64,000 bases of DNA from Chitinophaga caeni. Its GTDB lineage: Bacteria > Bacteroidota > Bacteroidia > Chitinophagales > Chitinophagaceae. The first letter of the stretch is position 1, and each line of letters starts with the position of its first letter. Below are positions 37,406 through 47,113 of this stretch, piece after piece. The notes under the pieces are model-generated. The model was not told the DNA's origin, did no database searches, and was given only the letters and a program-made list of their open reading frames with translations. A program made the position numbers and the translations under genes. The stretch is taken from NCBI RefSeq assembly GCF_002557795.1, contig NZ_CP023777.1:3667001-3731000 (forward strand), read 5' to 3'.

Positions 37406-38521
37406 ATGAGATTGAAGTTTTACCAAGACGTATTGAAACAAAGTCGTTTACCTTGGATTGATTATGCCCGGGGTATCGCTATCATACTCGTGGTGTACCG
37501 TCATATTTTCGAAGGCTTTTCCAGGGCCTTGGATGGTGTGGATCAATATGCATACCTGGAGCATGCCAATATCATCTTTTACAGCTTCCGTATGCCGCTT
37601 TTCTTTATACTGTCCGGCATATTCATCGGCAAAAGCCTACAAAAACGTTCCGTTCAGCAAATCATTATTAACAAGTTTAATATTTTACTCTGGCCCTACT
37701 TGATTTGGGCGACCTTGCAAGTTTCCTTGCAATTCCTGGTGTCGCATTATGTCAATATTAATGCAACGAGATCTTGGATCGATTATATGTACATCGCTTT
37801 ATATCCAAGGCAGATTGACCAGTTCTGGTATTTGTATGCTTTGTTTAACGTGACCGTTCTGTACGTCATGGTGCGACAATTGGCCAAGGTCAAGATCGGA
37901 TGGCAATTGGCAATCGGCTTGGTAACCTTTTTTATCTCCAGTTATCTATCGACCCATAAAATTGACTTGGGATTTATTTACGATATCCTGCATTATTATA
38001 TCTTTTTTGCTATCGGTGACCTGGTTTCTAAATATATGCTCGATAAAAGCATGTATCCGAAGTTCAGTTCATGGCAGGCTTTCCTGGTATTGCTACCGAT
38101 CTTTGTAATTGGACAATATTATTTCTTGGAAACGAACTTGGCACATGGCGATTATACCTACGTGGAAGCTTATGAACCGATTTTATTCATGTTGATAGCC
38201 ACTTCCGGTTGCATCTTCATGTTTAATATTTCTTTTATCCTGCAACGCTGGGATATCTTCAAAGCATTGAGAGTGGTAGGTTACCATTCATTATACATCT
38301 ACGTATCACATGTACTGGTAGCATCGGCTACCAGGGTATTACTGGTAAAATTGGGATTGACATACGTGCCGTTGATGTTGGCGATTTGCCTGTTCATCTC
38401 GATACTGGTGCCGATCGGCATCTATTACGTTGCATTGAAACTGGGCGCATGGTGGCTCTATAGCTTGGAGCGTCCGAGCGAATCTAAAATTGTTACACCT
38501 AAACCACAAATAGCCGGGTAA
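37406..38521 (+). CDS. Acyltransferase 3 family membrane protein
   Basis: This 371-aa polytopic protein starts its family domain with WIDYARGIAIILVVYRHIFEGF and continues with MPLFFILSGIFIGKSL. It is the second acyltransferase-3 enzyme of the cluster and is likely to decorate the EPS repeat unit. The flippase gene begins on the last base of its stop codon, so translation is probably coupled. Confidence 0.88.
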   Translation: MRLKFYQDVLKQSRLPWIDYARGIAIILVVYRHIFEGFSRALDGVDQYAYLEHANIIFYSFRMPLFFILSGIFIGKSLQKRSVQQIIINKFNILLWPYLIWATLQVSLQFLVSHYVNINATRSWIDYMYIALYPRQIDQFWYLYALFNVTVLYVMVRQLAKVKIGWQLAIGLVTFFISSYLSTHKIDLGFIYDILHYYIFFAIGDLVSKYMLDKSMYPKFSSWQAFLVLLPIFVIGQYYFLETNLAHGDYTYVEAYEPILFMLIATSGCIFMFNISFILQRWDIFKALRVVGYHSLYIYVSHVLVASATRVLLVKLGLTYVPLMLAICLFISILVPIGIYYVALKLGAWWLYSLERPSESKIVTPKPQIAG

Positions 38522-39873
38522 TGGCAGATGAGAAAAAATATCAATATTGGATCACTTCCGGCGTTTACAGCGGGTTGCAGAAACTGGCTGTGCTGTTTTT
38601 CGGATTTGGAAGCGTATTGGTGCTTGTCCGGTTCTTGACGAAAGAAGAAATGGGTATATGGAGCTTGTTCCTGTTGATTACAGGGATGATCGAAGTAATC
38701 CGCCAGTCGTTAATCAAGAACGGTTTAATCAAATTCCTCAACAGTACGGATAGAAGCGAACATGTTTTGGTGAATTCTGCAGCTCTCTGTTTGAATATCG
38801 CTATTACCGTAGCATTCGCATTATTCATATTATTATTGGCACAACCTGCCAACGAGATTTTAAAGGCGCCGGGACTTACGCCGGTACTGTATAAATTTTT
38901 ACCAGGATTATTAATCTTGATCCCCTTTTCACATTTTGAATGGATTCAAAATGCGAATGCCGATTTCCGCGGTATCTTCTGGGCTTACCTGGTGCGGCAA
39001 GGTTTATCATTCAGTTGTATCCTGGTGCATATTTTAATAAATGATGCCATTAACCTGGGCTCATTAATTATTTATTATAACCTGGGTATCATAGCCGGAA
39101 CATTAATTTCTTACAACTTCGCACGCAAGTTCCTTCAAAAGGCTTTCGTATTGCAAAAATTATGGTTACAGAAATTATGGCATTTCGGGAAATTTGTATT
39201 CGGCACGAATTTCAGTTCGATGATTTTCCGTAATACGGATCAATTCGTAGTATCTTCATTTTTCAGCCCGGCGGTGGTGGCCCTGTATTCCGTTTGTATC
39301 CGTATCAGCAACCTGGTGGATGTGCCATCGCAAGTATTGGGCGATATTTTATTCCCCAAAAGTGCGAAAGTGGTGGAAGATGGAAACCTTGACAAGGTGA
39401 AATATTATTATGAAAAAGCTGTAGGTTCTTTATTGGCAATCGGCTTACCGGTGAGTCTTTTCATCTTCATCTTCCCTAAGATCGTACTTTGGATCATCGC
39501 GGGCAAAGATTACGTGGAGGCAGCAACCTTATTGCAAATCACGATGTCCTATTCCCTATTTCTACCATTCGTGAAGCAATTCGGAACAATTATGGATTCC
39601 ACCGGCCATCCCAAGTTAAATTTTAAAGTATTGTCATTGATCGCGGTTCTTAACATAGGTATCTGCCTGGCATACTCGCATTTCTTCGGTGTGCAAGGAG
39701 CCGCTTTCGGGACTTTAACCTCGTATTTTATTTGTTTCATTATCACTTATAGCATCTTGGCCAAGAAGATGAAAGTTCAATTATTGAATGTATTTGGTTA
39801 TATGCTCAGGTTTTATCCCGAGATGTTTGGAGTGTTTCATCAACGTTTACAATGGAAATGGAAAACAAGATGA
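38521..39873 (+). CDS. Wzx-type polysaccharide flippase
   Basis: This 450-aa protein has about 12-14 predicted helices and belongs to the MATE-like/oligosaccharide flippase superfamily. The N-terminus GVYSGLQKLAVLFFGFGSVLVLVRFL and the central NTDQFVVSSFFSPAVVALYSV are typical. It is expected to move the undecaprenyl-linked repeat unit to the periplasmic face. It overlaps both neighbours by 1 and 22 bp. Confidence 0.9.
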   Translation: MADEKKYQYWITSGVYSGLQKLAVLFFGFGSVLVLVRFLTKEEMGIWSLFLLITGMIEVIRQSLIKNGLIKFLNSTDRSEHVLVNSAALCLNIAITVAFALFILLLAQPANEILKAPGLTPVLYKFLPGLLILIPFSHFEWIQNANADFRGIFWAYLVRQGLSFSCILVHILINDAINLGSLIIYYNLGIIAGTLISYNFARKFLQKAFVLQKLWLQKLWHFGKFVFGTNFSSMIFRNTDQFVVSSFFSPAVVALYSVCIRISNLVDVPSQVLGDILFPKSAKVVEDGNLDKVKYYYEKAVGSLLAIGLPVSLFIFIFPKIVLWIIAGKDYVEAATLLQITMSYSLFLPFVKQFGTIMDSTGHPKLNFKVLSLIAVLNIGICLAYSHFFGVQGAAFGTLTSYFICFIITYSILAKKMKVQLLNVFGYMLRFYPEMFGVFHQRLQWKWKTR

Positions 39874-41081
39874 TTACCGGTCGCGATATCGTGATTGTTG
39901 GCTTGCAGCCATGGGATATTACCATCGGCAGTAATTGTAAGAATATGGCCATGGAATTGGCCAAGCACAACCGCGTGCTGTATGTAAACCGTGCATTAGA
40001 CAGGATTTCTGCTTTACGGGATCGCAATGACCCCAAAACGAGAGCGCGGAAATCAAGCATCCGGAAGGATTCGGATGATATCGAACACCTATCGCCTAAC
40101 TTGTACGTGCTGAACCCGAGAACAATTTTAGAATCGATCAACTGGATCCGTTCTGCAACCGTGTTCGATTGGATGAATAAACATAATAACCGTTCCATGG
40201 CCCGCGAGATTAATATCGCGATGGATCGCCTTGAGTTCGAAGACGTGATATTATTCAATGATAGCGATTTCTTCAGGGCTTTTTACCTGGCTGAAATGTT
40301 GCCGAAGGTAAACAGTACTATATATTATCTCAGGGATAACCTGGTTAGCCAACCGTATTTCAAAAGGCATGGAACAAGGTTGGAACCGCAATTGATAGAG
40401 AAAAGCATGTTGGTAGTAGCCAATTCGGCTTACTTGGCCAATTATGCCAGGCAGTTCAATCCAAATTCATTCGACATCGGTCAAGGCTGTGATTTCGACC
40501 AATTTAGCCTGGACGCAAAGCGGGAAAAACCGGCAGAACTGGAGGCTATCAATGAACCGATTATTGGGTATGTAGGGGCGTTGACGACAAGTCGTTTAGA
40601 TATAGATTTATTGTATTATATTGCGTCCTCAAAGCCCCAATGGAAAATTGTGTTAGTAGGCCCCGAAGATGAACATTTCGAACAGAGCGAACTGCATCGA
40701 TTGCAGAACGTTCATTTCCTTGGAGCAAAGCCGGTCAATAAGTTAGCTGATTTTATAAATGCATTTGACGTTTGTATTAATCCGCAAGCTTTGAATGATA
40801 TGACTATCGGGAATTATCCCCGCAAGGTAGATGAATACCTGGCCATGGGGAAACCCGTAGTTGCCACTGCTACTGAAACAATGCAGATGTTTGCAGCCTA
40901 TGCTTCCCTATGCAATACCCCGGAAGAATATGTGCAGGCTATAGATAGGATTTTAACTACCGCATGGCCGGAAGAACAGCGGCAAGCTGCCATCCGTTTT
41001 GCCAGGAGTCATACCTGGGAACAAGTCATAGCGGACCTGTCCAAGTATTTTTTTTGCGTAACCTCTAAAAAAGCAGCTTGA
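39852..41081 (+). CDS. GT-B glycosyltransferase (family 1/4 type)
   Basis: This 409-aa enzyme begins near DIVIVGLQPWDITIGSNCKNMAMELAK. The donor domain includes IGYVGALTTSRLD, VLVGPEDEHF and KVDEYLAMGKPVVATATETM. Proteins of this type add sugars to surface polysaccharide intermediates (TuaH-like). The first ATG (39852) overlaps the flippase gene by 22 bp; an ATG 6 codons later would remove most of the overlap. Confidence 0.87.
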   Translation: MEMENKMITGRDIVIVGLQPWDITIGSNCKNMAMELAKHNRVLYVNRALDRISALRDRNDPKTRARKSSIRKDSDDIEHLSPNLYVLNPRTILESINWIRSATVFDWMNKHNNRSMAREINIAMDRLEFEDVILFNDSDFFRAFYLAEMLPKVNSTIYYLRDNLVSQPYFKRHGTRLEPQLIEKSMLVVANSAYLANYARQFNPNSFDIGQGCDFDQFSLDAKREKPAELEAINEPIIGYVGALTTSRLDIDLLYYIASSKPQWKIVLVGPEDEHFEQSELHRLQNVHFLGAKPVNKLADFINAFDVCINPQALNDMTIGNYPRKVDEYLAMGKPVVATATETMQMFAAYASLCNTPEEYVQAIDRILTTAWPEEQRQAAIRFARSHTWEQVIADLSKYFFCVTSKKAA

Positions 41082-41185
41082 TGGCGGACGATAAATTTAG
41101 TAACGATAGCATTTTAGAGATCATGGTAACTGTCTTTATATTCTTTTGTATGGCAGCCATCGGTATCAAGATTTTATTTTTTTAA
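41081..41185 (+). CDS. 34-aa single-pass membrane peptide in the EPS operon
   Basis: The frame ATG (41081) to TAA (41183-41185) encodes a 34-aa peptide. It has a charged N-terminus (MADDKFSNDS) and one hydrophobic helix (ILEIMVTVFIFFCMAAIGIK). Its ATG overlaps the TGA of the upstream glycosyltransferase gene (TGATG), a common sign of translational coupling. The next gene begins 13 bp after it. I know of no assigned family; a small subunit or stabiliser of the polymerase or co-polymerase is possible. Confidence 0.65.
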   Translation: MADDKFSNDSILEIMVTVFIFFCMAAIGIKILFF

Positions 41186-41198
41186 TCCTACTTTTTAA

Positions 41199-42719
41199 GT
41201 GCTAAAATTTGTAAAGCAGACATATAGATCCTTTGTCAACTTTTTGTTGGAAGTTTATTATAAGCAAATACAACTTCCGAAGTTGAATTCTCCATTAGGC
41301 TATGCGCTCCTGGTGATGGTAGCGATGGTATTTTCCGTGGCCATTGCGAAGATTAACTTCCTGGTAGGTGCGGGCATCATAGTGGGCTTATTTGGTATCA
41401 CGGGGGTATTGATCTGCCTGTTTGAAACCAAGCTGGGCTTCTTTTTAACAACGACACTCTCCTTTTTCGTCTTTTACTTCAACAGGATGGTCGATGATGT
41501 GCTGCCCGTCGGCGCGGTGATTGACATCCTGATCGCTGTAAATTTCGTGGGTTTATATTTTAGGAAAACGATATCTCGGCGTGGATATTGGAATTATTCC
41601 AAGAACCCGATCACGTATATTTATATGCTGTTCATGGCATATTTATTAGTGGAAGCCTTCAACCCTTCCATGTATTCTATTTCAGGTTGGGTATTCGCAT
41701 TCAGGAAGTTCTTAAACTTCCTGATGATTTACTTCGTGGCATTGAACGTTTTTGAAACTTTCGATGATGTAAAGCAATACATGAAGCTATGGTTGTTCCT
41801 ATGTGCTTTTGCAGGGGTATACGGTATTTTCCAACAATGGGCCGGGTTACTTCCGTTCGAAGAACATTGGGTAACCAGCGACCCGCTGAAATTCAAATTG
41901 TATTTCCAAGGTGGTACCATCCGTAAGTTTTCTTTCCTGAGTGATCCTACATCTTACGGGATACTGATGGCGAGCGGCGCTATCATGAGTATAGTTTTGG
42001 CTATTGGCCCCGTCATAAAGAGGCACCGCAACTATCTTATCATTGCCACGGTACTGATGTTGATGGGCATGGCCTATTCCGGCACGAGGACGGCCTACGC
42101 GATGCTCCCGGCAGGACTAGTCCTGTTCGTGATGATGACAATTACCAGCAGGAAGACTTTGTTCTTCGCGATCGCATTCGTGATGATGTTCGTAGTAGTT
42201 GTATTTGGACCTTTCCATAGTAACGGGACGGTTAACCGTATTAGGAGTACTTTCGAGTTCTCAAAAGATGAATCTTTGAATGTGCGCGATGAGAACCGCC
42301 ATTATATCCAGCCATACATTTGGGCGCATCCGATTGGTGGAGGGTTAACTACCTGCGGTGTTGGTGGTGAGATTTATAACCCCGGGCATCCCCTCGCCGG
42401 TTTTCCGCCGGACAGTGGATTTTTGAAACTAGCATTAGAAACAGGCTGGGTTGGCATTATCCTGGCCTGCGCATTATACTTTATCATTCTGCAAACCGGA
42501 ATTCACCATTATTACAGGTCACGATCGCCCGAAATAAGATCTTATTATGTGGCAATTGTTGCCGGGATATTTTCGATGGTCGTAGCGAACTATGCACAGG
42601 TGGCAATCGGGCAGATCCCCGGAGCCTTTATGTTTTATGGCTCGCTTGCGATGCTGGTGAGACTGAGAGCATTTGATAAAGAAATTATTGAAAAAAAAGA
42701 ACTTAATAAATCCGAATGA
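41199..42719 (+). CDS. O-antigen ligase/Wzy-type polymerase
   Basis: This 506-aa membrane protein has about 11-12 helices and a large extracytoplasmic loop near residues 345-415. The sequence YIWAHPIGGGLTTCGVG and the following PPDSGFLKLALETGWVGI are typical of the Wzy_C/O-antigen ligase superfamily. It starts with GTG at 41199. In this cluster the likely role is polymerisation of the repeat unit, though ligation cannot be excluded. Confidence 0.87.
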   Translation: MLKFVKQTYRSFVNFLLEVYYKQIQLPKLNSPLGYALLVMVAMVFSVAIAKINFLVGAGIIVGLFGITGVLICLFETKLGFFLTTTLSFFVFYFNRMVDDVLPVGAVIDILIAVNFVGLYFRKTISRRGYWNYSKNPITYIYMLFMAYLLVEAFNPSMYSISGWVFAFRKFLNFLMIYFVALNVFETFDDVKQYMKLWLFLCAFAGVYGIFQQWAGLLPFEEHWVTSDPLKFKLYFQGGTIRKFSFLSDPTSYGILMASGAIMSIVLAIGPVIKRHRNYLIIATVLMLMGMAYSGTRTAYAMLPAGLVLFVMMTITSRKTLFFAIAFVMMFVVVVFGPFHSNGTVNRIRSTFEFSKDESLNVRDENRHYIQPYIWAHPIGGGLTTCGVGGEIYNPGHPLAGFPPDSGFLKLALETGWVGIILACALYFIILQTGIHHYYRSRSPEIRSYYVAIVAGIFSMVVANYAQVAIGQIPGAFMFYGSLAMLVRLRAFDKEIIEKKELNKSE

Positions 42720-43426
42720 ATATGAAAAAAGCACTTGCTGTATTGTTGTTTGTTGTATCATTCATGGGTGTTCGTGCACAGGTCGCTACGGATGCTTCTA
42801 AGATGGCGCCGCCACAGAAAACCATCCGTGAAAAATTGGTAGAATTGGCATTAGAAGGTCCTACTGTTAGAGGTACTGTAGCGGAAAGAAAGAAAGCTCA
42901 AGACTTGGTAGAAAGGGAAAAAGCACGTTGGCTGGATTACATCGTCGTGAGCATTAACATGAACGAAGTATCATTGAACCAATATGACAAAACGGAACTG
43001 GGTAATATTTACTACCCGCTTTGGAACGTTGGGATCAACATTCCCCTGGGAAGCTTCTTCGGTAAATCCCGCGAAGTTAGAATGGCTAAAAGAGGCGTTG
43101 AGATCGCTGATGCTCAAAGGGAAGTTACTGAAAGGAAACTGAAAGCCTTGGTATTGACAAAGTACGAAGACTTCTTAATGAAACAAGAGCTGCTCAAGCT
43201 TCAGAATGAAATTGCTGCTGATGATTACGCCGCATTTACTCAAGCCGAGCAGAAATTTTCTACCGGGACAATTTCCTACGAAGCCTACAGTGCCGCATCC
43301 AAAACGTACAATGCAGAACTTGTTAAGAAAATTATGTACGAGCGTGACTTGCAAGTAGTGAAATTGGAGATCGAGGAGATCATCGGTACCAGTTTCGATG
43401 AATTGTTGCAACAATACCAACGCTAG
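42716..43426 (+). CDS. TolC/OEP-like exported protein, short
   Basis: This 236-aa protein has a signal peptide (ends RAQ) and helical heptad-rich segments with NIYYPLWNVGINIPLGSFFGKSREVRMAKRGVEIAD. That pattern is typical of one half of an outer-membrane efflux (TolC-family) protein. Full TolC proteins are usually 400-480 aa, so this is half length. Its ATG overlaps the stop of the polymerase gene (ATGA). No Wza homologue is seen in the window, so this protein could serve in outer-membrane export. Confidence 0.7.
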   Translation: MNMKKALAVLLFVVSFMGVRAQVATDASKMAPPQKTIREKLVELALEGPTVRGTVAERKKAQDLVEREKARWLDYIVVSINMNEVSLNQYDKTELGNIYYPLWNVGINIPLGSFFGKSREVRMAKRGVEIADAQREVTERKLKALVLTKYEDFLMKQELLKLQNEIAADDYAAFTQAEQKFSTGTISYEAYSAASKTYNAELVKKIMYERDLQVVKLEIEEIIGTSFDELLQQYQR

Positions 43427-43479
43427 TAGTTTCCAGGGAGGCAAATCAATAATGACTATGCCTACTTTAATGATTTGAG

Positions 43480-44262
43480 ATGAGATTTGCAATCGTTACC
43501 GCTTGCTGTCTTTGGCTATTCCCCGGTTTACAAACCGTCGTGGCACAAAGGCATCAACAAAAAATTGATATCAAACTATCGCCGGTACATACTAACCAGG
43601 CCTTGTTGCAATTGCCAGATGATTATGAAACAAGCGGAGAAAGTTATCCCTTGATCATGTTCTTGCACGGCAAGAGTAAATCGGGTACCAGCATTTGGAA
43701 ACTTGTATTGGAAGGTATTCCTTATTGGTTGGATCAAGGCAAACGCCTGGATGCGGTGAACCCGGTGGATGGGAAGTTGTATAAGTTTATCGTGGTTTGT
43801 CCGCAAGCCTTGGAATGGGGCTTACATCCCGACCAGGTGAATTACGTCCTCGATCAGATCATTGCCAGGTACAGGGTGGATACCAGCCGGATTTATTTAA
43901 CGGGATATAGCGCCGGCGGCTGGGCCACGGTAATGGCCATCACCGATAATCAAAAGCTGACCAACCGCTTTGCTGCGGCAGTACCGATGTCGGCAGCCGA
44001 TATAGACAAACGTAATTTGAAGCAATTCAACCTGGTGGCCAATGCAAATTTGCATTGTTGGTATTTCGGAGGTACAGATGAATTACATTACCTGGAATCC
44101 GTAGAGAGTTATGCCGACAGTACTAACCGCTACCGCCCGGGTTTGGCGCAAGTGACGATAACACCTTACAAGCATTGCTGCTGGAAAGAATTATATGACC
44201 CTTCTTTTAAACAGGAAGGTATGAATATCTATGAATGGATGTTGCAGTATAAAAAAGAGTAA
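43480..44262 (+). CDS. Secreted alpha/beta-hydrolase esterase
   Basis: This 260-aa protein has a signal peptide (ends VVAQ) and an esterase-D/PHB-depolymerase-like fold. The nucleophile is Ser144 in GYSAGG, with Asp200 (GGTDELH) and His232 (PYKHCCW) as the probable partners. The layout (YPLIMFLHG near the N-terminus and a GG-x-D motif) matches the catalytic domain of the giant esterase at 28732, so both may act on similar substrates. It is the last gene of the EPS arm, 53 bp after the TolC-like gene. Confidence 0.85.
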   Translation: MRFAIVTACCLWLFPGLQTVVAQRHQQKIDIKLSPVHTNQALLQLPDDYETSGESYPLIMFLHGKSKSGTSIWKLVLEGIPYWLDQGKRLDAVNPVDGKLYKFIVVCPQALEWGLHPDQVNYVLDQIIARYRVDTSRIYLTGYSAGGWATVMAITDNQKLTNRFAAAVPMSAADIDKRNLKQFNLVANANLHCWYFGGTDELHYLESVESYADSTNRYRPGLAQVTITPYKHCCWKELYDPSFKQEGMNIYEWMLQYKKE

Positions 44263-44302
44263 GTAAACGTTGCAGCATTCATTTTTATCAACGGACAAAT
44301 AT

Positions 44303-44333
44303 AAGGGGGCAGGTTTTTACCTTGCCCTTTTTT
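44303..44333 (+). terminator. Imperfect terminator after the EPS arm
   Basis: AAGGG-CA-GGT and ACC-TG-CCCTT pair with small bulges around a TTTT loop, followed by a run of T residues. It lies about 40 bp after the esterase stop. Confidence 0.6.
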
Positions 44334-44379
44334 GCATACGCTGCGTACGCCTCCACGGGAAAAATATGGATAACAAAAA

Positions 44380-44404
44380 AGGTCACCTTCTTTCAAAGTG
44401 ACCT
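44380..44404. terminator. Hairpin terminator of metK (bidirectional)
   Basis: AGGTCAC (44380-44386) and GTGACCT (44398-44404) form a 7-bp stem. On the minus strand it ends in a T-run, placing it about 25 bp after the metK stop. Confidence 0.7.
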
Positions 44405-44429
44405 CTTTCTATCAAATTTTGATGTAAGA

Positions 44430-45683
44430 CTATAAGTTAAAAGCGGCTTTAATTTTATCCACGTAATCCAACTTCTCCCAGGTAAACAATTCTACTTCCA
44501 CGGCTTTCTCATTCTTTTTACCGGTATTGAATACCTTGGTAACCACTTTATTTTCACGACCCATATGACCGTAAGCAGCAGTTTCGCTGTAGATCGGGTT
44601 GCGTAATTTCAACCTTTGTTCTATCGCGTAAGGACGGAGATCGAATATTTCACCAATCTTTTTAGCGATATCGCCGTCTTTCAAGTTCACTTTGGAAGTA
44701 CCGAAGGTATTCACAAAAATACCACAAGGTTTGGCTACGCCGATGGCATAAGAAACTTGTACTAATACCTCGTCACAAACCCCGGCAGCTACTAGGTTTT
44801 TCGCGATATGACGGGTAGCATATGCAGCCGAGCGATCCACTTTAGAAGGATCTTTCCCGGAAAATGCACCACCGCCATGAGCGCCTTTGCCACCGTAAGT
44901 ATCCACGATGATTTTACGACCTGTTAAACCGGTATCCCCATGAGGACCGCCAATTACAAACTTGCCGGTCGGGTTGATATGGTAAGTGATCTGATCGTTA
45001 AACAGCGCTTGCAAACTTGGTTTCAACTGGGCTTTTACCCTTGGAATCAAGATGTTGATGATATCATTGTTGATCTTCTCCAGCATCTTGGTATCCTCAT
45101 CAAAGTCATCATGCTGCGTTGAAATCACGATGGAATCGATTCTTACCGGCACATTATCGTCGGAATACTCAATCGTAACTTGTGACTTGGCATCCGGGCG
45201 TAAGTATTGAATATCTGTATTTTCTCGCCTGATAGCGGCTAATTCTATCAATAATTTATGCGCTAAATCCAAGGCCAAGGGCATATAGTTCTCGGTTTCC
45301 TTGGTAGCGTAACCGAACATCATCCCTTGGTCGCCCGCACCTTGATCTTCAGGGTTTTGGCGGTCAACACCCTGGTTGATATCAGGAGATTGTTCGTGTA
45401 TAGCGGAAAGGATACCGCAAGAATTACCTTCGAACATATATTCGCTCTTGGTATATCCAATTTTACGGATCACTTCCCTTGCGATATCTTGAACATCAAG
45501 ATAGGCTTCGGATTTTACTTCCCCGGCCAAAACAACTTGCCCGGTGGTAACCAATGTTTCACAAGCTACCTTGGAAGAACTATCGTATGCTAAGAAATTA
45601 TCGATCAATGCATCTGATATCTGGTCGGCCACTTTATCTGGATGTCCTTCCGATACAGATTCTGAAGTAAAAAGGTAAGGCAT
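44430..45683 (-). CDS. metK: S-adenosylmethionine synthase MetK
   Basis: This 417-aa cytoplasmic enzyme makes S-adenosylmethionine from ATP and methionine. Family motifs are intact: [20 protein letters not shown] at the N-terminus, [13 protein letters not shown] and [19 protein letters not shown]. The length is normal for Bacteroidota. It lies 18 bp after a DUF4270 lipoprotein gene, so no separate leader or SAM riboswitch fits between them. Confidence 0.97.
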   Translation of the reverse strand: MPYLFTSESVSEGHPDKVADQISDALIDNFLAYDSSSKVACETLVTTGQVVLAGEVKSEAYLDVQDIAREVIRKIGYTKSEYMFEGNSCGILSAIHEQSPDINQGVDRQNPEDQGAGDQGMMFGYATKETENYMPLALDLAHKLLIELAAIRRENTDIQYLRPDAKSQVTIEYSDDNVPVRIDSIVISTQHDDFDEDTKMLEKINNDIINILIPRVKAQLKPSLQALFNDQITYHINPTGKFVIGGPHGDTGLTGRKIIVDTYGGKGAHGGGAFSGKDPSKVDRSAAYATRHIAKNLVAAGVCDEVLVQVSYAIGVAKPCGIFVNTFGTSKVNLKDGDIAKKIGEIFDLRPYAIEQRLKLRNPIYSETAAYGHMGRENKVVTKVFNTGKKNEKAVEVELFTWEKLDYVDKIKAAFNL

Positions 45684-45701
45684 GAATTTAAGGATTCGTC
45701 G

Positions 45702-47081
45702 TTATTGTTTCGTATAAATAATTCGTACGTGCATGCTAGTGTTATTCTGCTCACCACTACCTCCCACTACAACGCGGCGTGAATCAACCTCGTAAGGAGA
45801 TGAAGCTATCAGGCGGAACCCGTAATTCGTTTCCGAACCTTTCAACAGTAGTTGCATATACCGCGCAATATTAAATTTATATTGAACGATTTCCACCCCA
45901 CCAACATTAGAAATGACGGTTTTTTGACCACCGAAACTCGTATTAGGGCTGGATGGATTTCCATAATCCACCACGTAACCCAAACTATCCATCGCTTGGT
46001 TAGCATATTTATAGAGCATCAGGTTATCGGGAGCTGTATAAATGTTGGCGTTAGGATCCATATTGATACTAGCCTGGTTGATTACCAACTCGGCTTGGTT
46101 AATGGCGGCATTAGCCGGGAAGTTCTCTAAACCCGGGATTTGCAAATTGGCATAAATACCCGGCGCCTCTTGCAAAAAGATCAAGCTATCGCCGGAAGCT
46201 TTCCCGGTATTGATATAATTAGCGGCTTGTGAACCGCTATAATTCCGTGCAAAAAAGTTCTGGTGACCGCAGTCGTAAATGCTGAAGCCAAAATGAGCCA
46301 CGAGGGAATCTTCTTCCGAGTTTTTATATTGGAAAGAAATTTTTGCCCCGCTCATAGAGAGGTACAGCAATGTTCTGCCATTCACCGCGGTATCAGGTAC
46401 CAAGGCCAGGCCGTTCATCCAGAGCCTAAAAGTGGAGTCCGTGTCAAATTCCGCCGCCCCGTTATTAGATTGCGACAGGAATAATTGCTTGAATGTATTG
46501 TTTAACGGGATCTTCAACGAAGGCCCCATGGTGCTGGTACCATAAATGAAAGCAGAGTCGCGGCATTGCAAGGCATTCACCGTTGTATTACCCCATACCA
46601 CGCTGTTATTGATACCAAGTTGATGGAAATAACGGTAGCTGGAATCCGCTTTGAATGTCGGTTCATTCATTTGAACAACCTTGAAAGAAAGGTTGGCCAT
46701 GGAGTCACCGTAAAACCCGGAGTACGGGATATACAGTATGGCCGAATCGATGGTTACACCGCTGCCTTTAAACCGGAAAGTATCGGAAGGTAAATCGAAC
46801 TGGGCATAAGCTATGCCGTGTGACTTACCGAAAACATTGTCGTCCGTAATACTGCCGATCACGATATTCACATTAGATGGGCCACCCGTAAATACGGTAG
46901 AATCCGTCCTGAGAACATTGTTGACAATCAAGTTGGTAATAGTGGTATCGCGTACATTCACTTTATCGGTACCGGGGATGAGGTCACTACCTAAGATAGT
47001 TGACTCAGTGCAGCCGGAGAAAGATACTAGTCCGAAAGCGATTATCGCAAGACAGCTCAGGTAACTGAATTTGATCTTCAC
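45702..47081 (-). CDS. DUF4270 family lipoprotein
   Basis: This 459-aa protein has a signal peptide with lipobox (FSGC) and the DUF4270 pattern (ESTILGSDLIPGTDKVN, VNIVIGSITDDNVFGKSHGIAY). It is a Bacteroidota-specific surface or periplasmic lipoprotein of unknown function. It is commonly found beside the short starch-synthase-like gene, as here (32 bp gap), and is likely cotranscribed with it and metK. Confidence 0.9.
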   Translation of the reverse strand: MKIKFSYLSCLAIIAFGLVSFSGCTESTILGSDLIPGTDKVNVRDTTITNLIVNNVLRTDSTVFTGGPSNVNIVIGSITDDNVFGKSHGIAYAQFDLPSDTFRFKGSGVTIDSAILYIPYSGFYGDSMANLSFKVVQMNEPTFKADSSYRYFHQLGINNSVVWGNTTVNALQCRDSAFIYGTSTMGPSLKIPLNNTFKQLFLSQSNNGAAEFDTDSTFRLWMNGLALVPDTAVNGRTLLYLSMSGAKISFQYKNSEEDSLVAHFGFSIYDCGHQNFFARNYSGSQAANYINTGKASGDSLIFLQEAPGIYANLQIPGLENFPANAAINQAELVINQASINMDPNANIYTAPDNLMLYKYANQAMDSLGYVVDYGNPSSPNTSFGGQKTVISNVGGVEIVQYKFNIARYMQLLLKGSETNYGFRLIASSPYEVDSRRVVVGGSGEQNNTSMHVRIIYTKQ

Positions 47082-47113
47082 GCAGGTTGAATTTGATAGG
47101 TTTCGCTTGATGA

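Noticed and set aside
45684..45701. SAM riboswitch upstream of metK
   Set aside because: Only 18 bp separate metK from the DUF4270 gene, which is too short for any known SAM riboswitch.
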